DNA of 13,876 nt, taken from Desulfobacteraceae bacterium. Its GTDB lineage: Bacteria; Desulfobacterota; Desulfobacteria; Desulfobacterales; SURF-15. Below the pieces are notes generated by a model. The model made no database searches, was not told where the DNA came from, and worked only from the letters and a program-made list of their open reading frames with translations. This document shows positions 6,213 through 13,119 of the stretch, piece by piece. The stretch covers positions 1 through 13,876 of the forward strand of contig QZKK01000159.1 of NCBI GenBank assembly GCA_003599475.1. Direction: 5' to 3'. A program made the position numbers and the translations under genes. The first letter of the stretch is position 1. Every line of letters starts with the position of its first letter.

Positions 6213-6268
6213 TGCTCTATGCCCTATGCCCTCTCCCCTCTGCCCTCTGCTCTTTGCCCCTTTGCCCG
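6213..6268. repeat. Heptamer array, consensus TGCCCTC
   Basis: Seven in-phase seven-base words run from 6213 to 6261: TGCTCTA, TGCCCTA, TGCCCTC, TCCCCTC, TGCCCTC, TGCTCTT and TGCCCCT. A decayed eighth, TTGCCCG, ends at 6268. The array is strongly pyrimidine-biased on the + strand. It ends directly against the palindrome at 6269-6287 upstream of the decarboxylase promoter. Unlike the arrays at 3103 and 4392, I find no complementary arm nearby. Confidence 0.75.
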
Positions 6269-6310
6269 TTCAAAGAACGTCTTTGAAATCATAAGGGCTT
6301 ATGCTATATG
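6269..6310 (+). promoter_or_regulatory. Candidate promoter with two adjacent palindromic operator-like sites
   Basis: A -35-like TTGAAA lies at 6283-6288. After a 16-base spacer comes an extended -10, TG at 6302-6303 and TATATG at 6305-6310. The 19-base palindrome TTCAAAGAACGTCTTTGAA (6269-6287) covers most of the -35 box. A second palindrome, CATAAGGGCTTATG (6290-6303), fills the spacer. This is the classic placement for repressor binding. The regulated gene would be the decarboxylase at 6354 and possibly the two genes after it. No regulator gene is present in the window. Confidence 0.5.
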
Positions 6311-6353
6311 AATCGAAGTCTCGGAATTTTTTTTCAGGAAAGGAGTCGCGGCG

Positions 6354-7613
6354 ATGCCGATGTCGAAAGGGTATGAAACCCGTCTTTATCCCATTCTCGA
6401 AAAGATAGTTTCTCACTACGGCACCCCCTTTCACATCTATGACGAAACCGGCATCCGCGAGACCGGAAGGCTTTTGATCGATGCCTTTTCCGGAATCGAT
6501 GCCTTCCGCGAATACTTCGCCGTAAAGGCGCTCCCCAACCCCCGAATTCTTTCCATCATGAGGGATATGGGATTTGGGTTCGACTGCAGCTCGATTCCGG
6601 AGCTCCTTCTGAGCCGCAAAATCGGCGCTCGCGGCGAGCAGATCATGTTTACATCCAACAACACCAACCGGGCCGAGTTTGAAGCGGCGGCGGCAGACGG
6701 CGGCTGCATTCTGAATCTCGACGACATCTCCCTGGTGCCGAAGGTTCCGGAAATGCCGGAACTGATCTGCTTTCGATACAATCCGGGACCCCGGCGAACC
6801 GGCAACCAGATCATCGGCAACCCCGTAGAATCCAAGTACGGAGTCGCACACGAGCAACTGGCGGCAGCCTACCAGGCTGCCGGGGAACGGGGAGCCAGAC
6901 GTTTCGGCATGCACACCATGCTGGTTTCCAACGAACGGAACTACCGGTATATGGTCCAGACCGCTCAGATGCTTCTGGAACGGATCGAAGATCTGTCGGA
7001 ACGACTCGGCATCTCATTCGAGTTCATCAACATCGGCGGGGGTCTGGGAATCCCTTACAAACCCGAGGACGAGCCGCTGAACCTTTTTGGCCTGGCGGAA
7101 GGCGTTGCCCGGGAATTCAAGCGGTTTAAAGAAAAACACGGCACGGAACCGAAGCTTTTTCTGGAAAGCGGGCGATATATCACCGGGCCGCACGGAGTTC
7201 TGGTGGTGCAGGCGATCAACCGGAAAGACACCTACCGCACCTATATCGGGGTAGACGCCTGCATGTCCTCTCTGATGCGTCCGGCCATGTACGGCGCCTA
7301 CCATCATATCAGCGTGCCCGGAAAAGATGCGGCTTCGGGTGCCTCGCCCATCGATGTCGTCGGGTCTCTCTGTGAAAACAACGACAAGTTTGCCATTCAA
7401 CGCCCTCTTCCCGGAATCGGGGACGGAGACATCCTGGTCATTCACGATACCGGCGCCCATGGGCATGCCATGGGGTTCAACTACAACGGCCGGCTGAGGC
7501 CGAAGGAGCTGCTGCTTCGAACGGACGGAACGGTGGAGCTGATCCGGCGGGAGGAAACCATGGAGGATCATTTTGCCACGCTCCATCATGATCCCGACGT
7601 CCTGAAACCATAA
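6354..7613 (+). CDS. lysA: Diaminopimelate decarboxylase-family PLP enzyme (fold type III)
   Basis: A 419-residue member of the LysA/ornithine decarboxylase family (alanine-racemase fold), expected to decarboxylate a diamino acid in the cytoplasm, most simply meso-diaminopimelate to lysine. The PLP lysine is K58 (YFAVKALPNP). The glycine loop is G228 onward (GGGLGIPY), and ESGR is at 271-274. The cysteine that comes from the partner subunit is C340 in CENND (340-344), where typical LysA has CESGD. In the conserved GAYG region this protein has HDTGAHG (364-370), with His in place of Tyr, and FGMHTML replaces the usual HIGSQ segment. These traits appear to mark a subgroup, so substrate is less certain than fold. 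ATG at 6354 follows AGGAG at 6341-6345. A promoter with operator-like palindromes lies upstream. Confidence 0.85.
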   Translation: MPMSKGYETRLYPILEKIVSHYGTPFHIYDETGIRETGRLLIDAFSGIDAFREYFAVKALPNPRILSIMRDMGFGFDCSSIPELLLSRKIGARGEQIMFTSNNTNRAEFEAAAADGGCILNLDDISLVPKVPEMPELICFRYNPGPRRTGNQIIGNPVESKYGVAHEQLAAAYQAAGERGARRFGMHTMLVSNERNYRYMVQTAQMLLERIEDLSERLGISFEFINIGGGLGIPYKPEDEPLNLFGLAEGVAREFKRFKEKHGTEPKLFLESGRYITGPHGVLVVQAINRKDTYRTYIGVDACMSSLMRPAMYGAYHHISVPGKDAASGASPIDVVGSLCENNDKFAIQRPLPGIGDGDILVIHDTGAHGHAMGFNYNGRLRPKELLLRTDGTVELIRREETMEDHFATLHHDPDVLKP

Positions 7614-7731
7614 ACGCCTCGGAAGTTCGATAACAACGGGTTCCTGGAATCATGGAATGCTTTCTTATCTTCTGAGCCTCCGCGCGGGAAATGGAAATTC
7701 CTAGTCAGTGAACATGGGAGATTGGTCTTAC

Positions 7732-8415
7732 ATGCGGAATAACAAACACGCTCTATTGAAAAGCCGTCACTTGAAAAGCTTTTCGATGCTTTCGATCGTG
7801 CTGGGCGCCCTGGTTTTCTTTGCCTTAAGCCTCCATGCGGCAGCGGGACCGCTGCCCCCTTTGACGATCGATTCGAAAGGAAAGATACTGGAAAGATTGG
7901 TTGTTCAGAAGGGAGACACCCTCTGGAAGATTGCGACCCGTTACAAGGTTTCAATCGATGCATTGAATCAATACAATGACCTGAAGGATGCCCAGGTCTA
8001 TATCGACCAGGTTCTTCTGATTCCGCTTGCGGCCGGAACCGTATCTCAAACCAGTGATAAAAACGGAAGCATCACCGAGCTCATCCGGAAAGGGGATACG
8101 CATCGGAACAAGAAAGAATTTTCCAAAGCCGTCGAATGTTATACCGCAGCTCTTGAAGCGGATCCCCGTCATTTCGATGCGTTGTTCGGAGCGGGATTTT
8201 CCAAACTGAAGCTTGGAGAAGCGGATGAAGCGATCCGATTTTTCGTAGAAGCCGTAAGGGTTGAGCCGTACAATGCAAGGCCTCACTACAACCTTGGGCT
8301 TGTCTTCGTCAGTCTCAACAATAAGAACGCGGCATTTGAACAATACAGGATACTGAAAGCTCTAAACGGCGATATGGCAACCCGGCTGCTGATGTATGTC
8401 GACGGTTTGAAGTGA
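7732..8415 (+). CDS. Exported LysM and TPR repeat protein
   Basis: A protein of 227 residues from ATG 7732. A basic N-terminus and hydrophobic segment (about residues 17-38, ending SLHAAAG) look like a signal peptide or a single membrane anchor. Residues about 55-98 form a LysM domain (VQKGDTLWKIATRYKV, with VYIDQVLLIP at its end), which usually binds peptidoglycan glycans. Residues about 113-215 form TPR-like helical repeats (AVECYTAALEADP, AIRFFVEAVRVEP). It is probably a periplasmic scaffold held at the cell wall. GTG 7708 and ATG 7714 are in-frame alternatives; I prefer 7732 because GGGAG lies at 7716-7720 and the signal peptide is then compact. Codon use is AT-richer than in the flanking enzyme genes. 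It has no obvious link to the chemistry of its neighbours. Confidence 0.8.
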   Translation: MRNNKHALLKSRHLKSFSMLSIVLGALVFFALSLHAAAGPLPPLTIDSKGKILERLVVQKGDTLWKIATRYKVSIDALNQYNDLKDAQVYIDQVLLIPLAAGTVSQTSDKNGSITELIRKGDTHRNKKEFSKAVECYTAALEADPRHFDALFGAGFSKLKLGEADEAIRFFVEAVRVEPYNARPHYNLGLVFVSLNNKNAAFEQYRILKALNGDMATRLLMYVDGLK

Positions 8416-8461
8416 TCGACTGCATTCCCCCGGGCTCTTCCTGAAGAACAGGAGCAAGATC

Positions 8462-10138
8462 ATGAACGAGATGCGATCCGGTGGGAGGTTCATTGCGGAG
8501 TTTCTCAAGGCCCATGAGGTGAGTCATGTCTTTTTCGTCATGGCGATCCTGCGGCGGGGCCTTGTGGAGATGGAGGAAGTCGGTATCCGCCGGATTCTGA
8601 CGCACTCCGAAAAGGCAGCGGCATATATGGCGGACGGGTATTCCAGGGTCAGCCGCAAACCGGGGGTATGCATGGCTCAATCCGTGGGAGCCGCAAATCT
8701 CGCCTCCGGCCTGCAGGATCCGTACTTTGCTCATTCCGCAGTGATCGCCATCACCGGGAGGAAACCGCCCGTCGCCCGGTACCGCAATGCCTATCAGGAA
8801 CTGGATCACCGCCCCCTGTTTGATCCCGTCACCAAATTCAATGCCGACATCGACACCATCGAGCAGCTCCCCCTTCTGCTCGCCCAGGCTTTCCGGGAAG
8901 CCACCTCCGGAGCTCCGAGGCCGGTTCACCTCGATCTTCTCGGCTATGCGGGGGAGTTCATCGAGGCGGGAAAGACAGATGTATCCCCCCACCTCCCCTT
9001 CCCGTCCGTCCGATACCCATCGTCCCGGCCGATCCCCGATCCGGAATCGGTGGAGAGGGCGGCCGAAATGCTCAGGGCCTCGCAAAGACCGGTGATCGTC
9101 GCCGGCGGAGGCGCCATTGCCTCGGCCGCGGAAGCGGACATCCGGAAACTGGCCGAGCTGCTTTCCATTCCGGTCGCCGCTTCAAACGACGGCAAGGGAA
9201 CCGTGCCCGATAAGCATCCCTTGAGCATCGGCGTCATGGGAAGCTACTCCGCCCCCCATACCAACCGGATCGTATCCGAAGCCGACCTCGTGCTCTTTAT
9301 CGGCAGCGGAACCGGGGACCAGGTAACCCATAACTGGACCGTTCCGAGCCCGGAAACGCCCGTCATTCAGATCGACATCGATCCCCGCGAGGCGGGAAGA
9401 TCCTATCCCCGCGCACTTCCTGTATGCGGCGATGCCAGGACGGCTGTCCGGCAGCTCATCGGGCTTCTTTCCGACCCGAATCCCCGCCGCAAATGGGCGG
9501 AGCATGCGGCCAAGATCACCGCCGAATGGAAGGAGAGCATTGCGCCTCTGCAGCAATCCGATGCCGTTCCCATCCGGCCGGAGCGGCTTTGCCGGGAGCT
9601 GAGCGCGATACTTCCGCCGGACGGGATTCTGGTTTCGGACACGGGATACTCCACCGTATGGACCAGCACCATGGTAGAGCTTTCGCATTCCGGGCAGCGC
9701 TACCTCCGGGCGGCCGGCTCCCTGGGGTGGGCATTTCCTGCGGCCATCGGCGCCAAATGTGCGCTTCCGGACCGGCCCGTCATCTGCTTCACCGGAGACG
9801 GCGGCTTCTGGTATCATTTGAGCGAGCTTGAGACGGCCGCAAGATGGAACATTCCGGTGGTTGCCGTTGTCAGCAACAATAGCTGCCTCGGTCAAAGCAT
9901 TCTGGGGATTGAGGCCGCCTACGGGAATGGCCCCGGAAAACGGGAAGAAGTCTGCGCCTTCAACAGGGTCAATTTCGCGCGGATCGCAGAAGAAATGGGT
10001 TGCCTCGGCATCCGGGCGGAGCATCCGGCCGAGATCGCCCCCGCCCTGTCGAAGGCGCTTTCAGCAGGGCGCCCGGCGGTGGTGGAAGTCGTAACCGACG
10101 GCGGCAGCCATCCCCCCTTTCCCTGGAAGCCGTCTTAA
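8462..10138 (+). CDS. Thiamine pyrophosphate-dependent enzyme (acetolactate synthase-like)
   Basis: A 558-residue enzyme with the three-domain layout of the IlvB / benzoylformate decarboxylase / oxalyl-CoA decarboxylase superfamily: N-terminal PYR domain, central domain (about 200-340) and C-terminal PP domain. The cofactor-activating glutamate is E50 (THSEKAAAYMADGYSR). The TPP/Mg2+ motif runs from G445-D446-G447 to N472-N473 (VVSNN). The first loop reads FFVMAIL where acetolactate synthase has a glycine/proline-rich segment, so it is probably not a biosynthetic acetolactate synthase. No regulatory small subunit gene is adjacent. ATG at 8462 follows AGGAG at 8450-8454, 46 bases after the LysM-TPR gene. 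It should act on 2-keto acids or acyl-CoA, but the substrate cannot be read from sequence. Confidence 0.88.
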   Translation: MNEMRSGGRFIAEFLKAHEVSHVFFVMAILRRGLVEMEEVGIRRILTHSEKAAAYMADGYSRVSRKPGVCMAQSVGAANLASGLQDPYFAHSAVIAITGRKPPVARYRNAYQELDHRPLFDPVTKFNADIDTIEQLPLLLAQAFREATSGAPRPVHLDLLGYAGEFIEAGKTDVSPHLPFPSVRYPSSRPIPDPESVERAAEMLRASQRPVIVAGGGAIASAAEADIRKLAELLSIPVAASNDGKGTVPDKHPLSIGVMGSYSAPHTNRIVSEADLVLFIGSGTGDQVTHNWTVPSPETPVIQIDIDPREAGRSYPRALPVCGDARTAVRQLIGLLSDPNPRRKWAEHAAKITAEWKESIAPLQQSDAVPIRPERLCRELSAILPPDGILVSDTGYSTVWTSTMVELSHSGQRYLRAAGSLGWAFPAAIGAKCALPDRPVICFTGDGGFWYHLSELETAARWNIPVVAVVSNNSCLGQSILGIEAAYGNGPGKREEVCAFNRVNFARIAEEMGCLGIRAEHPAEIAPALSKALSAGRPAVVEVVTDGGSHPPFPWKPS

Positions 10139-10139
10139 A

Positions 10140-10156
10140 CAGGCGGGTGAAGCCTG
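10140..10156. terminator. Possible weak bidirectional terminator between convergent genes
   Basis: CAGGC (10140-10144) pairs with GCCTG (10152-10156) around a seven-base loop, in the 27-base gap between the converging TPP-enzyme and chemoreceptor stops. Read on the minus strand it is followed by only three T's, and on the plus strand by no T-run. It is a short stem, so I call it only because of its position. Confidence 0.35.
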
Positions 10157-10165
10157 CAATCGATT

Positions 10166-12196
10166 CTAATATTTAAATTTTCTGACAACAGCATTCAATC
10201 TCTCGGCAAGTCCCTGCAATTCTGTGGCGCTCGAATTGATTTGGGAGCTGCTGTCCGATATCTCGCCCGCAGCGCAGGTGACATCCGAGATTTCCCCGGA
10301 AATATCCTTGGCGACACGCGAGCTCTGGGAAACGCTTTCGTTTACCTCCCCGATTCCCTGGAAGGCCTGGGTAACATTTCCTGAAATCTCTCTTGTGGTG
10401 GTGGCCTGTTCCTCGATGGCGGTGGCGATGGTGGAAACGATATCGTTGATCTCATTGACCACTGCGGTGATGTTGCCGATTTCTTTTACAGTACCGGCGG
10501 TGGTATGCTGAATCCCTTCCACCCGCCCTTTGATCTCGTCGGTCGCCTCGGCTGTCTGACGGGCCAGTTCTTTGATTTCATTGGCGACCACGGCAAACCC
10601 TTTTCCTGCCTCCCCTGCACGGGCCGCCTCGATGGTGGCATTGAGAGCCAAAAGATTGACCTGTTCCGAGATCTCGGTGATGGTTTCGATGACCTCTCCG
10701 ATCTGCTGGGCGGCTGTGCCAAGCTCCTTCATCTGGGCAGAGACGGTTTTTGCCTGGTCCACACCGCTAAGCGTAACTCCCCGGGCTTTTTCGGTGTTTT
10801 TGGCGATTTCACTGATCGTTGCCGTCATCTGCTCGGCGGCTGAACTGACCAGGTTCATGTTGTGGGTGGCTTGATCCATGGTCGTTGCCACGGAATCGAA
10901 ATTCCTGCTCATCTCTTCGCTTGCCGCGGCGACCGAGGAGGCTCTGCTGGACGCCTGTTCCGCGCCGGTTGACATCTGTTGGGAGATGCCGGCCAAAGCA
11001 TTGGAAGCCGTATTCAACTGCCCTGCGTTCCCGGCGAGATCTCCGACGACTAATTGGATCTTTTCTATAAATCGGTTAAACCACTGGGCCATCTCTCCGA
11101 TTTCGTCCTTGCTGTCGAACTCGAGTCGTTTCGTCAGGTCCCCCTCGCCTTCGGCGATGTCTTTGAACATCTGAACCGCCTTGGAAATCGGCTTTGTGAT
11201 ACCTCGATAAACCACAACCCCCAATAAAAGCAGCACCGCCATGCTGGAAACGGCTACCACAAGGTTGTTGATGTCCCCTACCTTCTCCGTATTCCTGATG
11301 ACATTCCGGGACTGCTCAACAATATCCAATGCGGCTTTCTTTATTTCCTTTCCGGTCTGATTGAATTTGGGCGCCAGCTCCCGGTTCTTCTGCCAGGCGA
11401 AAAAGAGCTCCTTTTCAAGCGGTCCGATCTTTTGCAGCTCCGCCGTGGCCTTCTCCCATTTTTCCGTATAGGCGCCTTCGTTGACCGCTTTATAGATTGT
11501 GGTCACATTTTTATGAGAAAGGGCGATGGCCTGATCGAGCTGCTCTTTTGTCTTGCTGTATTTCGCATCGTCGGATCCGATAAAAAGATTCTGAAAGATA
11601 TTGAGGAGTCTTCTGTTTCCAAGGGATAGGAAATTTACGGTCTCTTTACGCGCCGAAACCTTTATGGAGTCGATCGCATCGCCCGCCATCATTTTATTGG
11701 TCTCTTCCTGATCGATGGCGCCGATGTTCTGATCCAGCAGGGAGTTGATGGCATCGGTGGCTTGGGTAAGGCTTGCTGCGGACTTGTTGCTGGCGGCCAG
11801 ATGGAGAACCATCGTATCGAACACCTCTGCATGTTCTTTCTCCTTTTGCACGACTCCTGATAGAACCGCCTCATCGCTTTGCTTGTCGATGATGCTCGAG
11901 AGGGTTTCCATGGCCTTCCCCAGGTGAAGCCGCTGTTGTTTGCGGGCATCCAGCAGGGAGGCTTCGTATGTATTGATGAATTTTTCCTCGATCATCATCA
12001 GTTCAAGGATCTCGGCCGCCATGGACTGGCTCATCCTGCCGACCTCGATCTGCCTGTTGATCGATCGATCCAGATATTTATTGATACCGGCAATGGCGAG
12101 CATTCCCAGTATCCCGATCACAGGAAGCAGGATGATTTTCGTACGGATCGTTGAAAAGCGAAGCCTGTTGAACCGAATCCATCCGAAAGATTTCAT
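10166..12196 (-). CDS. Methyl-accepting chemotaxis protein with a large helical sensor domain
   Basis: A transmembrane chemoreceptor of about 676 residues. After a basic N-terminus (MKSFGWIRFNRLRF) come TM1 at about 20-38, a periplasmic region of roughly 270 residues (about 40-310) that looks almost entirely helical, TM2 at about 311-330 (VSSMAVLLLLGVVVYRG) and a HAMP linker. The long cytoplasmic coiled coil has the conserved hairpin tip NLLALNATIEAARAGEAGKG near residues 505-530, which contacts CheA and CheW. The sensor length suggests a helical bimodular (HBM)-type or duplicated four-helix domain. It ends in VVRKFKY, with no CheR-tethering pentapeptide. I chose ATG at 12196, nine bases after AAAGG; an upstream in-frame ATG at 12244 lacks such a site. 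It lies 81 bases behind a secreted Cache-like protein and is probably co-transcribed with it. Confidence 0.93.
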   Translation of the reverse strand: MKSFGWIRFNRLRFSTIRTKIILLPVIGILGMLAIAGINKYLDRSINRQIEVGRMSQSMAAEILELMMIEEKFINTYEASLLDARKQQRLHLGKAMETLSSIIDKQSDEAVLSGVVQKEKEHAEVFDTMVLHLAASNKSAASLTQATDAINSLLDQNIGAIDQEETNKMMAGDAIDSIKVSARKETVNFLSLGNRRLLNIFQNLFIGSDDAKYSKTKEQLDQAIALSHKNVTTIYKAVNEGAYTEKWEKATAELQKIGPLEKELFFAWQKNRELAPKFNQTGKEIKKAALDIVEQSRNVIRNTEKVGDINNLVVAVSSMAVLLLLGVVVYRGITKPISKAVQMFKDIAEGEGDLTKRLEFDSKDEIGEMAQWFNRFIEKIQLVVGDLAGNAGQLNTASNALAGISQQMSTGAEQASSRASSVAAASEEMSRNFDSVATTMDQATHNMNLVSSAAEQMTATISEIAKNTEKARGVTLSGVDQAKTVSAQMKELGTAAQQIGEVIETITEISEQVNLLALNATIEAARAGEAGKGFAVVANEIKELARQTAEATDEIKGRVEGIQHTTAGTVKEIGNITAVVNEINDIVSTIATAIEEQATTTREISGNVTQAFQGIGEVNESVSQSSRVAKDISGEISDVTCAAGEISDSSSQINSSATELQGLAERLNAVVRKFKY

Positions 12197-12277
12197 TTCT
12201 TCAAACCTTTCTCTGCCCGATAAAGCTTCTTGTACCGGACGCATCCGACCCTTCCGGGGCGCCCGGTACTTTTTGAT

Positions 12278-12754
12278 TTATTCGTAAATGCCGGCTGCCA
12301 TGAAGATGTTATGGTCCGGCACCCGATAGACATAGGTGATTTTGGGGGATGGATTCTTTTCCCCGACCTTCGGCCACATATAGTCGACCCAGCCTTCACC
12401 CTTTTCCCTGGCCGTATTGATAAATTCCGCAAAGAAGAGTTTTCCGCTCGGGTCCTTTACTCCCATCAGGTTTTTACCCACCAGCGTGGGGGTGATGGGA
12501 TGGGCGATGTTGCACTGTTTGTCCATGTCGATGCAGAAGACATAGGTGTCCTTCCACACAAACGGACCTTTTTTATCCTGAACGACTTTCAAGGTCTCTT
12601 CAAGGCCCTTCTCTTTGACCATCTGGGCGGCTGCCTTGGTTTTTTCCACACATTCCTCTTTGGTGGCTTTGTCGCTCGCTGCGGCAATACCGGTGAACGA
12701 AACCAAAACCACGAAGGCCACTACAATCATTGAAATGGATCGAACTGCTTTCAT
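12278..12754 (-). CDS. Secreted stand-alone Cache-like sensor domain protein
   Basis: A 158-residue protein with a clear signal peptide (hydrophobic residues about 7-26, cleavage likely after AAA at 24-26). The mature part is a single Cache-like domain. The segment GPFVWKDTYVFCIDMDKQCN followed by IAHP matches the pattern of soluble single Cache (sCache_2-type) domains, in which such residues line the ligand pocket. The end (TYVYRVPDHNIFMAAGIYE) matches the last strands of these domains. There is no transmembrane output region, so it is a free periplasmic binding protein rather than a receptor. ATG at 12754 has a strong AAAGGAGG eight bases upstream. A near-consensus sigma-54 promoter is at 12817-12832, and the chemoreceptor gene follows. 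I infer that it presents a ligand to that receptor. Confidence 0.85.
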   Translation of the reverse strand: MKAVRSISMIVVAFVVLVSFTGIAAASDKATKEECVEKTKAAAQMVKEKGLEETLKVVQDKKGPFVWKDTYVFCIDMDKQCNIAHPITPTLVGKNLMGVKDPSGKLFFAEFINTAREKGEGWVDYMWPKVGEKNPSPKITYVYRVPDHNIFMAAGIYE

Positions 12755-12816
12755 GCGAACCTCCTTTTTGAATTGGATAGAGAATCATCGTTAATTTCTG
12801 AGCAAGCAGGAATATA

Positions 12817-12832
12817 GGCAACTTCCGGGCCA
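12817..12832 (-). promoter_or_regulatory. Sigma-54 (RpoN) promoter for the Cache-chemoreceptor pair
   Basis: Read on the minus strand the site is TGGCCCGGAAGTTGCC. Against the -24/-12 consensus TGGCACG-N4-TTGCW it differs only at the fifth base and the last base, and the GG to GC spacing is exact. Transcription would start near 12806, leaving about 50 bases of leader to the ATG at 12754. Such promoters need an AAA+ enhancer-binding activator, none of which is encoded in the window. Confidence 0.65.
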
Positions 12833-13119
12833 ATTGAAATTCCGATGCTTCGAAACCGCGTCAAAGCCTCGATCATCAAGGGTTTGACTGCCTGCACGGC
12901 ATTCTCTTCAGGACCGCCGCGATATCGATTGGATTTGCCGTTCTGGAATGGATGTGCATCCGATGAGTGCCAACTTGGAATGATGGGTAGAAAAACAGAC
13001 TTCGTTCAGGGATGGGGAAAGGGCGAGGCCGCATCCGTGAACGGAGCTGCGCCCACAAATTGGAATTGAACGAACGAAGACTTTCAAAGCTTCTTGTAGG
13101 GCTTCGGCTTATTCTTTGC
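12833..13119. other. Non-coding stretch between the nitroreductase stop and the sigma-54 promoter
   Basis: Together with the promoter and leader this is a 365-base gene-free gap. I see no gene in it: the open frames here lack a ribosome-binding site and family motifs. It contains short dyads at distances where sigma-54 activators commonly bind: TGCC/GGCA around 12889-12901, CGATATCG at 12920-12927 and GGATG/CATCC at 12950-12961. These are roughly 90 to 150 bases upstream of the inferred start. No strong terminator for the nitroreductase is visible; a weak dyad lies at 13077-13094. Confidence 0.4.

Noticed and set aside
6327..6334. Run of eight T's before the decarboxylase ribosome-binding site as an attenuator
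   Set aside because: The bases just before it form only a 3-4 base-pair stem, and no leader peptide is evident.
7620..7707. Sigma-54 promoter upstream of the LysM-TPR gene (TGG...TGC around 7645-7660)
   Set aside because: The GG to GC distance is one base too long, which normally abolishes sigma-54 recognition.
8315..10024. Long antisense frames opposite the TPP enzyme (8315-9085 and 9182-10024)
   Set aside because: They are shadows of a strongly supported enzyme gene, with no ribosome-binding site or domain pattern.
13077..13094. Terminator for the nitroreductase
   Set aside because: The dyad around CTTTCAAAG has too small a loop and no T-run after it on the minus strand.
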